11,822 nucleotides of DNA, taken from Propionicimonas sp. (GTDB taxonomy: Bacteria; Actinomycetota; Actinomycetes; Propionibacteriales; Propionibacteriaceae). The notes under the pieces were generated by a model that worked only from the letters and a program-made list of their open reading frames with translations, was not told where the DNA came from and searched no databases. A program made the position numbers and the translations under genes. Positions 1 through 6,297 of this stretch are shown piece after piece (position 1 is the stretch's first letter; every line of letters begins with the position of its first letter). The stretch spans positions 1 through 11,822 of the forward strand of contig JAVHXR010000035.1 in NCBI GenBank assembly GCA_031119515.1, given 5' to 3'.

Positions 1-647
1 TGCACACCCGCTCGATCTTCGGCGAGCTGCTGTGGTTCCTGCGCGGCGACACCAATGTCGGCTGGTTGCACGACAACAACATCTCGATCTGGGACGAGTG
101 GGCCGACGCCAACGGCGACCTGGGCCCGATCTACGGCTACCAGTGGCGGAGCTGGCCGACCCCTGACGGTCGTCACGTCGACCAGATCAGGGGCGTGATC
201 GACAGCATCAGGACCAACCCGGACTCCCGCCGCCACATCGTGTCGGCCTGGAACGTCGGGCAGCTGCCTGACATGGCGCTGCCTCCGTGCCACGCCTTCT
301 TCCAGTTCTACGTGGCCGACGGCAGGCTCTCCTGCCAGCTCTACCAGCGCTCGGCCGACATCTTCCTCGGCGTGCCGTTCAACATCGCCTCGTACGCCCT
401 GCTGACCCACCTCGTCGCCCGCGCGACCGGGTTGCGGGCCGGTGACTTCGTCCACACCCTCGGGGACGCACACCTGTACAGCAACCATCTCGACCAGGCG
501 CGGCTGCAGCTGGAGCGGGTACCGCGACCGCTACCGCGGCTCGTGCTGAACCCCGCCGTCACCGAGATCGACGCCTGGAACCTGTCCGACATCGAGATCG
601 TCGAGTACGACCCCCATCCCGGCATCAAGGCGCCGATCGCGGTCTGA
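1..647 (+). CDS. thyA: Thymidylate synthase ThyA, 5'-truncated by the window edge
   Basis: Catalyses reductive methylation of dUMP to dTMP using 5,10-methylenetetrahydrofolate, releasing dihydrofolate in the cytosol. The reading frame is open from position 3, and 214 residues are visible. Against the 264-residue E. coli enzyme, as I remember it, the first visible residue falls near position 51, so about 50 N-terminal residues lie outside the window. Visible hallmarks are the HTRSIFGELLWFLRGDTN start, WDEWADANGDLGPIYG, the catalytic cysteine in PPCHAFFQF (Cys codon 288-290), QRSADIFLGVPFNIASYALL for nucleotide and folate binding, and the YDPHPGIKAPIAV C-terminus. The TTG at 66 is internal, not the start. 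A DHFR gene lies two genes downstream and would recycle the dihydrofolate. A hairpin follows the stop codon. The family call is certain; only the 5' end is unknown. Confidence 0.98.
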   Translation, partial: HTRSIFGELLWFLRGDTNVGWLHDNNISIWDEWADANGDLGPIYGYQWRSWPTPDGRHVDQIRGVIDSIRTNPDSRRHIVSAWNVGQLPDMALPPCHAFFQFYVADGRLSCQLYQRSADIFLGVPFNIASYALLTHLVARATGLRAGDFVHTLGDAHLYSNHLDQARLQLERVPRPLPRLVLNPAVTEIDAWNLSDIEIVEYDPHPGIKAPIAV

Positions 648-676
648 TCGGTCGGCAGACACCGGTCGGGCCGGGC

Positions 677-702
677 GGCTCGCGTGGAGCGACCACGCGG
701 CC
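677..702 (+). terminator. Hairpin after thyA, probable terminator
   Basis: A perfect 7-bp stem (CGCGTGG 681-687 with CCACGCG 693-699) closes a 5-nt loop. GGC/GCC extends it at the base around one bulged T (680). It starts 30 nt after the thyA stop and has no T-tract, which is common in high-GC actinobacteria. Its position before the next promoter supports a terminator role; this is inferred from structure only. Confidence 0.5.
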
Positions 703-761
703 GGGTCCTGGCACCGCACCGCGGCAGGGCGCGGGGATGGCCTGTTGTCGGTGCCGGAACC

Positions 762-774
762 TAGGCTGGCGGCA
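762..774 (+). promoter_or_regulatory. Putative -10 element for a leaderless hydrolase mRNA
   Basis: TAGGCT at 762-767 has the TANNNT form of an actinobacterial -10. It ends 6 nt before the ATG at 774, so transcription would begin at or next to the start codon. No Shine-Dalgarno sequence is visible upstream of that ATG, which fits a leaderless message. I see no convincing -35. Confidence 0.45.
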
Positions 775-1466
775 TGGACATCATCCTGATCCCCGGCCTC
801 TGGCTGGATGGCTCCTCGTGGGAGGACGTCGCCCCCACTCTCGAGCGGGCCGGCCACCACGTCCACGCGCTCACCCTGCCCGGGCTCGGCGCCGATGGTG
901 CCGCGTCCGGGACGATCGGCATGGCGGACTGGGTGGACGCCGTCACCAACCTGATCGACTCCGAGGGCGGGCCGGTCGTTCTGGTGGGTCACAGTGGTGG
1001 CGGCAACGTGGCATGGGGGGCGGCCAGCGCCCGGGCCGACCGGGTCGCCAGGGTCGTCTTCGTCGACACCGTGCCGCCGCCGCCCGGGGTGGGCATCTCG
1101 GAGTTCGACGTCGTCGACGGGGTCGTCCCCTTCCCCGGCTGGGACGCCTTCGAGGACGAGGAGGTCGGCGACCTGGACGAGGCGACCCGGCGGAAGTGGG
1201 CCGCGCGGACGGCCACCGTCCCGCCGCGCACCACCACAGACCCGATCCGGCTGGAGGGCGAGGATCGCTTCCGCATCCCGGTGACGATCCTGTCCGGGAC
1301 GATGACCGCCGAGACCCTCCCTGCGGCGCTCGCCCAGTGGCGTCCGTGGGCGGACGAGTTCGCCGCGATCGAGCGCGCCGACGTGGTGCACCTCGACTCC
1401 GGCCACTGGCCGCAGTTCTCCAAGCCCGAGGAGCTCAGCCGGGCCATCCTGGACGCCGTGGGCTGA
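774..1466 (+). CDS. Alpha/beta-fold hydrolase, RsbQ/esterase-like size
   Basis: A 230-aa cytosolic alpha/beta hydrolase with no signal peptide or membrane segment. The fold is shown by the oxyanion-region motif LIPGLWLDGSSW (residues 4-15), the nucleophile elbow GHSGG with Ser74, and a C-terminal catalytic histidine in SGHWPQFSKPEE (His211). The acid is less clear: Asp98 after the strand VARVVFVDT is the best candidate, because the usual position after the later strand (ILSGTMTAE) has no aspartate. The cap region (about residues 105-165) is short and acidic. The ATG at 774 is preferred because a -10-like box sits just upstream and the fold starts immediately. The gene lies between thyA and the DHFR gene but has its own promoter-like and terminator-like signals, so a role in folate metabolism is not implied. 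The substrate cannot be read from the sequence. Confidence 0.9.
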   Translation: MDIILIPGLWLDGSSWEDVAPTLERAGHHVHALTLPGLGADGAASGTIGMADWVDAVTNLIDSEGGPVVLVGHSGGGNVAWGAASARADRVARVVFVDTVPPPPGVGISEFDVVDGVVPFPGWDAFEDEEVGDLDEATRRKWAARTATVPPRTTTDPIRLEGEDRFRIPVTILSGTMTAETLPAALAQWRPWADEFAAIERADVVHLDSGHWPQFSKPEELSRAILDAVG

Positions 1467-1472
1467 CCGTAC

Positions 1473-1496
1473 CGGCCCGGGCGAGGCCCCGGGCCG
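1473..1496 (+). terminator. Hairpin after the hydrolase gene, probable terminator
   Basis: A perfect 9-bp stem, CGGCCCGGG with CCCGGGCCG, around a 6-nt loop (1482-1487), begins 6 nt after the hydrolase stop codon. All pairs are G-C and there is no T-tract. It ends 16 nt before the -10-like box of the next gene, so it probably insulates the two transcripts. Confidence 0.55.
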
Positions 1497-1511
1497 CCGG
1501 CCGGCAGACGG

Positions 1512-1525
1512 TAGTCTCACCTGCG
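1512..1525 (+). promoter_or_regulatory. Putative -10 element for a leaderless DHFR mRNA
   Basis: TAGTCT at 1512-1517 ends 7 nt before the GTG at 1525. The spacing is almost the same as at the hydrolase start. There is no Shine-Dalgarno sequence, so transcription starting at the GTG is likely. The same element would also serve the dinB gene behind it. Confidence 0.5.
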
Positions 1526-2037
1526 TGCGGATCATTGCCATCGCGATCGTGGGGTCGAACGGGGTGATCGGGGACGGCGAGCGCCAGCCTTTCGAGATCG
1601 CCGAGGACTGGGCGCGCTTCAAGAGGGTCACCGACGGCCACCCGCTGGTGATGGGACGCCGTACCCACGAGGCGATCGGCCGCTGGCTGCCCGGGCGCAC
1701 CACGATCGTCATCACCACCAACCCGCAGCGGGTGGAGCTGCCGACCGACGGCCGGGCGACCGGCCACGTGGTGGCCTCCCTGTCCGAGGCGCTGCAGTTG
1801 GCCCGAACCCTGGACGAGGAGGTCTACGTCGCCGGCGGCGGGACGGTCTACCACGAGGCCTGGCCGGCGCTGACGGACCTCGATCTCACGGAGGTCGAGG
1901 CGGCGGCCGAGGGGACGGTGTACTTCCCGCAGATCGACCCGACGGAGTGGGCCGAGGTGTCGCGCGAGCAGCGGGACGGCTTCGCCTTCGTCCGGTACAC
2001 CCGGCGCGGCGAGCCCGGGCTGGGCAGCGTCGACTAG
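1525..2037 (+). CDS. folA: Dihydrofolate reductase
   Basis: Reduces dihydrofolate to tetrahydrofolate with NADPH in the cytosol, closing the cycle opened by ThyA. The protein is 170 aa, a normal size for a bacterial DHFR. It starts with the first strand MRIIAIAIVGSNGVIG, followed by IAEDWARFKRVT, in which Asp28 aligns with the substrate-protonating acid (E. coli Asp27). The NADPH-binding VMGRRTHEAIGRWLPGR comes next, then the glycine-rich VYVAGGGTVYHEAWP and the late EGTVYFPQI strand. The GTG at 1525 is chosen because the first beta strand begins there and a -10-like box lies just upstream. The tail after residue 160 (RRGEPGLGSVD) is slightly longer than the core fold needs. dinB starts 4 nt after the stop, so the two are probably cotranscribed. 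Confidence 0.96.
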   Translation: MRIIAIAIVGSNGVIGDGERQPFEIAEDWARFKRVTDGHPLVMGRRTHEAIGRWLPGRTTIVITTNPQRVELPTDGRATGHVVASLSEALQLARTLDEEVYVAGGGTVYHEAWPALTDLDLTEVEAAAEGTVYFPQIDPTEWAEVSREQRDGFAFVRYTRRGEPGLGSVD

Positions 2038-2041
2038 CGGC

Positions 2042-3346
2042 GTGCGCGCGACAGCCAGCGTCCTGCACCTCGACCTGGATGCGTTCTTCGCGGCGGTCGA
2101 GCAACGCGACAAGCCCTCGCTGCGCGGCCGGCCCGTGATCGTCGGCGGGATCGGCCAGCGAGGCGTCGTCTCGACCGCCTCCTACGAGGCGCGGCGGTTC
2201 GGGGTGCACTCCGCGATGCCGACGCACGAGGCCAGGCGCCGCTGCCCGAACGCCGCCTTTCTGACCGGCCGGTTCGACGCCTACCGGAAGGCGAGCCTGA
2301 TCGTGATGGGGCTGCTGCGGGAACTGTCGCCGCTGGTGGAGGCGCTCAGCCTGGACGAGGCGTTCGTCGATCTCGCGGCCGGGCCGGAGCGCTCGCTCGC
2401 ACCGGACGACCTGGTCGGGTTGGCCGGGGAGTTGCGCGCCCGGGTGGCGGCCGAGACCGGCGGGCTGACGGCGTCGGTGGGGCTGGGGACCTCCAAGTTC
2501 ATCGCCAAGGTCGCCAGCGAGCTCGCCAAGCCGGACGGCGTCCGCCTGGTCCGGCCGGGGGAGGAGGTCGCCACCATCTCGGGCCTGCCGGCGCGCGCCA
2601 TTCCCGGGGTGGGGCCGGCGACGATGGAGCGGCTGTCGCGGCTGGGGGTCGAGAAGGTTCGGGACCTGCAGCGGCTCTCCTCGGCCGAACTGGTGCGCGA
2701 GCTCGGCCGCTCGGCCGGGGAGACCCTCTTCCAGCTCGCGCAGGGGATCGACGAGCGCGCCGTCGAGCCGGACCGCGACACCAAGTCGATCTCGGTGGAG
2801 GACACCTTCGAGCACGACATCGCCGACCCGGGCGTGCTGGCCGGCATCCTCGAGCGCCAGGCCGGCCAGGTCGCGGAGCGGCTGTCCAGGGCCGGGCTGT
2901 TCGCCCGCACCGTCACCATCAAGCTGCGGTGGCCCGACTTCTCCTCGGTGACGCGGTCGCGGACCCTGCTGGGCGCCACCGATCGCCCCGAGGCGGTCAC
3001 GGCGATCGCCAGGGACCTGCTCGGCGGCCTCGAGACCTCCCCCGGCGTGCGCCTGCTCGGGGTCGGGGTCTCGGGCCTCGTCGGGGTGGCCCAGGAGGCG
3101 CTGTTCGACCTGGCGGGGGAGGCGCCGGTGGTCGAGGAGCGGGCGGCGGTGCCCGATCGACGGCCTGCGGGGTGGCTGCCCGGCACCGACGTCGTCCATG
3201 ACGAGCTCGGCCCTGGCTGGGTCTGGGGGAGCGGGCACGGCGTGGTCACCGTCCGGTTCGAGACGGCCGAGACGGGCCCCGGCCCCGTCCGCAGCTTCGC
3301 TGTCGCAGACCCGGCGCTGCACCGGCCGAGCGGGGACGACCACTAG
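2042..3346 (+). CDS. dinB: DNA polymerase IV (Y-family translesion polymerase)
   Basis: A 434-aa error-prone Y-family DNA polymerase that copies past damaged template bases. The palm has HLDLDAFFAAVE (metal-binding Asp11, probable steric-gate Phe16), YEARRFGVHSAMP, and the catalytic SLDEAF with Asp105-Glu106. SVGLGTSKFIAKVASELAKP and the helix-hairpin-helix LPARAIPGVGPATMERL (thumb) follow, then the little-finger domain. QEALF at residues 351-355 matches the beta-clamp-binding pattern. The last ~60 residues (GPGWVWGSGHGVVTVRFETA onwards) resemble a C-terminal extension I associate with actinobacterial DinB proteins. The GTG at 2042 lies 4 nt after the DHFR stop and is the only start close enough to the first motif. 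No SOS-type operator is obvious upstream, so expression probably follows the DHFR promoter. All catalytic residues are present. Confidence 0.96.
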   Translation: MRATASVLHLDLDAFFAAVEQRDKPSLRGRPVIVGGIGQRGVVSTASYEARRFGVHSAMPTHEARRRCPNAAFLTGRFDAYRKASLIVMGLLRELSPLVEALSLDEAFVDLAAGPERSLAPDDLVGLAGELRARVAAETGGLTASVGLGTSKFIAKVASELAKPDGVRLVRPGEEVATISGLPARAIPGVGPATMERLSRLGVEKVRDLQRLSSAELVRELGRSAGETLFQLAQGIDERAVEPDRDTKSISVEDTFEHDIADPGVLAGILERQAGQVAERLSRAGLFARTVTIKLRWPDFSSVTRSRTLLGATDRPEAVTAIARDLLGGLETSPGVRLLGVGVSGLVGVAQEALFDLAGEAPVVEERAAVPDRRPAGWLPGTDVVHDELGPGWVWGSGHGVVTVRFETAETGPGPVRSFAVADPALHRPSGDDH

Positions 3347-3349
3347 ACT
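3344..3349 (+). promoter_or_regulatory. Putative -10 of the tRNA-Leu gene overlapping the dinB stop
   Basis: TAGACT contains the dinB TAG stop codon as its first three bases and lies 14 nt before the mature tRNA 5' end. The hexamer fits an actinobacterial -10. No good -35 is visible at 16-18 nt spacing, so read-through from dinB is an alternative. Confidence 0.35.
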
Positions 3350-3363
3350 CGCCTGCGGCATGG

Positions 3364-3445
3364 GCCGGAGTGGTGGAACTGGCAGACACGCAGGATTTAG
3401 GTTCCTGTGCCGAAAGGCGTGAGGGTTCGAGTCCCTTCTCCGGCA
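3364..3445 (+). tRNA. tRNA-Leu (anticodon UAG)
   Basis: A class II tRNA of 82 nt. The acceptor stem is GCCGGAG (3364-3370) with CTCCGGC (3438-3444), followed by discriminator A (3445). The anticodon stem CAGGA/TCCTG encloses the loop TTTAGGT, giving anticodon UAG, which reads CUA leucine codons. A long variable arm (GTGCCGAAAGGCGT region) confirms the class. The T arm is GAGGG-TTCGAGT-CCCTT, with one G-U pair. The terminal CCA is not encoded (CCT follows the discriminator). The gene is intact, and its 3' end borders accessory-looking DNA. Confidence 0.97.
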
Positions 3446-3702
3446 CCTCAGAATACGCTGGTGACCAGCAGGTTCGCGTGCGTCAGTCGAGAACGGGAGA
3501 TGCACCTGCAACCTGTGCGCGACATCGGCTGGGCCTGAAGTCCCACGCCTACGCAGCGAACAACCAGACCCAGTACACAGCTCGGCGTCGAACTGGCCGG
3601 CCAGTCCTCCTCACCTCCGGAGACAACCCCGAACGCTTCCGAACCGAGCGGTGTTCGCCGGCTTTGCAGGGTGGCATCACAACCGGTGAGCAGTGGCCGG
3701 CG
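3446..3702. other. Intergenic DNA behind tRNA-Leu, no supported gene
   Basis: An open frame that enters from the tRNA runs through here but has no start signal, no family motif and no plausible ribosome site. The stretch probably belongs to the degraded insertion whose recognisable end follows. I found no second copy of the tRNA 3' end in the window. Confidence 0.4.
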
Positions 3703-3814
3703 CCGGTCCACACATACAGCCGCCACCGGCCCCACTCAGCGATCGGGAAGCCGTCCCATCATCAGGCTGGACAACCTCGCTGGACACCACAACCAGCCGA
3801 TCATCCAGCGATGA
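3703..3814 (+). pseudogene. Remnant of a transposase C-terminus (IS481-like), frameshifted
   Basis: Frame 1 reads VHTYSRHRPHSAIG, matching the end of the integrase-core domain in IS481/IS3-type transposases (consensus like HTYNHHRPHSALG). After GATCGGG at 3747 the frame must shift by one nucleotide (a single extra A) to continue as SRPIIRLDNLAGHHN and then IIQR and a TGA (3812-3814). That is the usual C-terminal continuation (GRPPISRLNNL) of IS481-type transposases. Everything upstream of about 3703 is unrecognisable: the catalytic DDE residues and the N-terminal helix-turn-helix are gone. This is a decayed, inactive fragment 258 nt downstream of tRNA-Leu. The family is judged from remembered motifs; IS3 is the alternative. 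Confidence 0.75.
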
Positions 3815-3857
3815 CCCGTTCCACAGGCGGATCGTTCCACCGCCGGGAGTGAGCCTG

Positions 3858-4421
3858 TCAGGCGAGCAGGCGGGAGGCCTGTTCGCTGGCCTTGTAGACG
3901 ATCTCGTACTGCGCCTCGATCAGGGGCGTGGTCTGTGCGGTCTTGCGGGACTTGACGCGTCCGTGGGCGAGGTACCCGGCCAGCCATCCGAGGAGCCCGA
4001 TGCCGCCGAGCGGGATGGACAGCGCCCACAGGTCTGCTTCGATCGCGAACACTGAGCCGGCGAGGAAGGCCGAGCCGGTGACACCGATGGCCAGGGCGGT
4101 GCAGGTGGCGGCGGTGGTTCGTGACTTCTCGAGGTCGCGGATGGCGGTGAGGGCGTTCTCGGCTTTGCGCTGGAGTTCGGTGACGAGTGGCCGGTTGCGG
4201 AGGTCGCGGTCGCGCTTGAGCTTGATCGTGACGGTGTGGAGGTTGGGGACGCTGGTGGTGGTGCTCTCGATGATCCAGCCGAAGCTGCGGTAGGTGTCGG
4301 CGTAGAGCGGTTCGAGGTCGCGGTCGGTCGTCACGGTGAGGTATTCGTATCCGACGTAGCCCCGGTACCCCGGGTAGCCGGGGTACCGGGCGGGCTCGCC
4401 TGTGGCGGGCGGGGTGTTCAT
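3858..4421 (-). CDS. Two-TM membrane protein of unknown function, paralogue B
   Basis: 187 aa, family not named. The N-terminus has a Tyr/Gly/Pro-rich segment (PGYPGYRGYVGYEY, residues 14-27). A predicted cytosolic alpha/beta region follows with LEPLYADTYRSFGWIIE and TVTIKLKRDR, then a charged helix (TELQRKAENALTAIRDLEKS). Two hydrophobic segments lie at about 104-127 and 131-153, and the tail ends TPLIEAQYEIVYKASEQASRLLA. The second hydrophobic segment is followed by basic residues (HGRVKSRK), suggesting both ends face the cytosol. It is clearly paralogous to the gene immediately upstream on the same strand, 27 nt away, and is probably translated from the same message. AGGAAGG lies about 8 nt before the ATG at 4421. 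No enzymatic motif is visible. A perfect 13-bp inverted repeat sits inside the early coding sequence. Confidence 0.85.
   Translation of the reverse strand: MNTPPATGEPARYPGYPGYRGYVGYEYLTVTTDRDLEPLYADTYRSFGWIIESTTTSVPNLHTVTIKLKRDRDLRNRPLVTELQRKAENALTAIRDLEKSRTTAATCTALAIGVTGSAFLAGSVFAIEADLWALSIPLGGIGLLGWLAGYLAHGRVKSRKTAQTTPLIEAQYEIVYKASEQASRLLA
4361..4390 (-). repeat. Perfect 13-bp inverted repeat inside a gene start
   Basis: CCCGGTACCCCGG (4361-4373) and CCGGGGTACCGGG (4378-4390) are exact reverse complements around the 4-nt spacer GTAG. On the - strand mRNA this makes a very stable hairpin about 30 nt after the ATG at 4421, in the codons for the YPGYPGYRGY segment. It could slow translation, protect the message, or simply reflect the repeated Pro-Gly-Tyr codons. 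Confidence 0.8.
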
Positions 4422-4448
4422 GGCTGCGCCTTCCTGGGTGTGGGCGGG

Positions 4449-4973
4449 TCAGGCGGCGAGCAGTTGGCCGGCCTGTTCGCCGGCTTCGTAGACGGTCTCG
4501 TACTCGCGGTCGATCAGCGGGGTGACTTGGGCGGTCTTGTTGGCCCTTACCTTGGTGTGGGCGAAGTATCCGGCGGCCCAGCCGGCCAGCCCGACGATGC
4601 CGAGCGGGATGCCAAGGGCCCACAGGTTGGCGGTGATCGCGAAGATCGAGCCGGCGAGGAAGCCGCTGCCGATGATGCCGAGGCCGAGTGCTGCGGCCAT
4701 CGGGGCGGTGTCCTTGGAGCGCTCGAGGCCGGCGATGGTGGCGAGGGCGTGCTCGGCCTTGCGCTGCAGTTCGAGGACAGCGGTGCGGTTGGGGATGCGG
4801 CGGTCCCGCTTGAGCTTGAGGGTGACAGTGCTCAGGTTCGGGACGGCGGTGCCGTAGCCCTCGATGATCCATCCGAAGTTGCGGTAGGTGTCCTTGTAGA
4901 GCGGCTCGAGCTCGCGGCTGGCGTGGATGGTCAGGTACTCGTAGGCGACGAAGTCGGTGGTGGTCTCGGTCAT
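4449..4973 (-). CDS. Two-TM membrane protein of unknown function, paralogue A
   Basis: 174 aa, first gene of a two-gene - strand unit. Residues 11-90 form a soluble region with YEYLTI, LEPLYKDTYRNFGWIIEG and VPNLSTVTLKLKRDR, then the charged helix LELQRKAEHALATIAGLERS. Two hydrophobic segments follow at about 92-113 and 117-138, then a basic patch (TKVRANK) and the C-terminal helix TPLIDREYETVYEAGEQAGQLLAA. These blocks recur in the same order in the downstream gene, so the pair arose by tandem duplication. I recall similar short proteins in Gram-positive genomes listed as hypothetical. AAGGAC sits about 8 nt before the ATG at 4973. The gene is divergent from a histidine kinase, which may control it or respond to it; that is inference from layout. 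Confidence 0.87.
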   Translation of the reverse strand: MTETTTDFVAYEYLTIHASRELEPLYKDTYRNFGWIIEGYGTAVPNLSTVTLKLKRDRRIPNRTAVLELQRKAEHALATIAGLERSKDTAPMAAALGLGIIGSGFLAGSIFAITANLWALGIPLGIVGLAGWAAGYFAHTKVRANKTAQVTPLIDREYETVYEAGEQAGQLLAA

Positions 4974-5166
4974 GGTTCTTGTCCTTCTGTGTAGATCCCG
5001 TTCGGGCGATGTCTCGATCCTTCCCGCCGGGCCGGGTTCGCGAATCGTCCGCCCGGACGGACCTCACCTACTGCGTTCGGAGTACGTGGGCGCGGGGGGG
5101 GGGTGGCAAATTGCGCGGGTCACACCGGCACTGGGCGCCCCCGGGCCGGCACGCGCACCCTTGTGG
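4974..5166. promoter_or_regulatory. Divergent regulatory region with a palindrome, a G10 tract and a leader hairpin
   Basis: This region separates the - strand pair from the + strand kinase gene and should hold both promoters. Three structures are visible. One is a 14-bp palindrome, CGTCCG-CC-CGGACG, at 5046-5059, a possible regulator site. Another is a run of ten G at 5094-5103. The third is a perfect 9-bp hairpin, CGCGCACCC (5152-5160) with GGGTGCGCG (5165-5173) and a TTGT loop, which overlaps the possible kinase starts at 5161 and 5167. No canonical -35/-10 pair stands out. Confidence 0.5.
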
Positions 5167-6297
5167 GTGCGCGGTTCCAGGGTGCTCGAGCTCGTGATGC
5201 TCGTCGTGCTCGCGCTGGCCACGGGGGTTGAGGCGGCGATCGCGATCGTTCAGCGGAATCCGGGCGGCCTGCTGGCTGCGGCGGTGATCGCCGCCGGGGT
5301 GGTGGTGGGCTACCGGCTTCAGCCGTATGTGGGGCTGGCGCTGGTGGCGGCCTCGCCGCTGGTCGCCGCCGCAGTGGGGTGGCTGCCGATCCACAACTGG
5401 TCGATGGCCTGCTTCGCGGTGCTGCTGCTGACCTTGCGGGGGCTCCCGGGGCTGGTCAGCGGGCTGGTGGCCGGGGCGGCGAGCCTGGCGGCGGTGGGTT
5501 GGTACGCCGGGACGCTGTCGGTGAACGACAATCCGGAGGCGTCGATCGCTGCGGCGGCGGTGCTGGCGTGCGCGGCGACGGGAAGTGCGATCCGGGGCCA
5601 GCGGCAGTACCTGGCCGAGCTGGAACAGCGCACCCGGGACGCGATCGCGACCCGGCAGGCCGCGATGGACCGCAGCGTCGCCGAGGAGCGGGTGCGGATC
5701 GCCCGGGACCTGCACGACAGTGTGGGCCACAAGATCGCCGTGGTGAGCATGCACCTGGGTGCTGCCGAGGTGCACCTGCCGCCGGACGCCGGGGCCGCAG
5801 CGGCCGATCTGGTCGCCGCGCGTGCCGGCGTGCAGTCGGTGCTGCGGGAGACCCAGGAGATCCTGCGGGTGCTTCGGGTGGCGGGGGACGCCGCCAGCGT
5901 GGCACCCACCCCGGACCACGGGCAGATCCCCGACCTCGTGGACTCGCTGCGGTCCGCAGGACTGGAGGTCGACGCGCGACTGTCGGGCCTGGAGCGTGAG
6001 CTGGCGCCGACGACCAGCGCTGCCGCCCACCGGATCACCCAGGAGGCACTCACCAACGCCGAGAAGCACGGCACCGGGCCGGTGTCGCTGCGGGTGGACG
6101 CCAGCGGCGACCAGGTATCGATCGAGGTGGTGAACCTGCGCCGTGCCGGTGGTCAGGACACCGCGGGCGGTGGCCACGGGGTGGTGGGGATGCGGGAACG
6201 GGCAGAGTCGGCCGGCGGACGGCTCGAGGTGCGTTCCGACGAGACGGTGTTCAGCGTGCGGGCTTGGCTGCCCGCGGCCGAGGAGGATGGACAGTGA
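5167..6297 (+). CDS. NarL/DesK-type sensor histidine kinase
   Basis: A membrane sensor kinase expected to phosphorylate the response regulator encoded next. From the GTG at 5167 it is 376 aa. The N-terminal ~145 residues contain about five hydrophobic segments with short loops, so the signal is probably sensed within or at the membrane; no extracellular domain is present. The HisKA_3 dimerisation motif RIARDLHDSVGHKIAVVSMHL carries the phosphoacceptor His183 (codon 5713-5715). The ATPase domain has HRITQEALTNAEKHG (N-box, Asn297) and GGGHGVVGMRERAE (glycine box, from residue 334). The start is uncertain: the frame is open back to 4957, with in-frame alternatives at GTG 5086, TTG 5161 and ATG 5197, none with a good ribosome site. 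5167 places the first TM segment near the N-terminus. The stop overlaps the regulator's GTG by 4 nt, so translation is coupled. Confidence 0.93.
   Translation: MRGSRVLELVMLVVLALATGVEAAIAIVQRNPGGLLAAAVIAAGVVVGYRLQPYVGLALVAASPLVAAAVGWLPIHNWSMACFAVLLLTLRGLPGLVSGLVAGAASLAAVGWYAGTLSVNDNPEASIAAAAVLACAATGSAIRGQRQYLAELEQRTRDAIATRQAAMDRSVAEERVRIARDLHDSVGHKIAVVSMHLGAAEVHLPPDAGAAAADLVAARAGVQSVLRETQEILRVLRVAGDAASVAPTPDHGQIPDLVDSLRSAGLEVDARLSGLERELAPTTSAAAHRITQEALTNAEKHGTGPVSLRVDASGDQVSIEVVNLRRAGGQDTAGGGHGVVGMRERAESAGGRLEVRSDETVFSVRAWLPAAEEDGQ

Larger units (their letters stand above)
3858..4973 (-). repeat. Tandem gene duplication (two paralogous genes)
   Basis: The two - strand genes align along most of their length at both protein and DNA level; for example, the 3' ends near 3860-3950 and 4452-4545 match with scattered changes. 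The upstream copy lacks the Tyr/Gly/Pro N-terminal extension of the downstream copy. Divergence is substantial, so the duplication is not recent. Confidence 0.85.

Noticed and set aside
531..1721. Long - strand open frame (396 codons) across thyA, the hydrolase and DHFR genes
   Set aside because: It is antisense to three well-supported genes, Arg/Pro/Gly-rich, without a ribosome site or domain; long shadow frames are normal at this GC content.
1886..3511. 541-codon - strand open frame opposite dinB
   Set aside because: It covers dinB and the tRNA in antisense, is low-complexity (Arg/Pro/Gln), and dinB has complete catalytic motifs.
3370..3852. 160-codon + frame starting inside the tRNA
   Set aside because: It starts in the tRNA, and only its HTYSRHRPHSAIG part is meaningful; that is the transposase remnant, frame-shifted thereafter.
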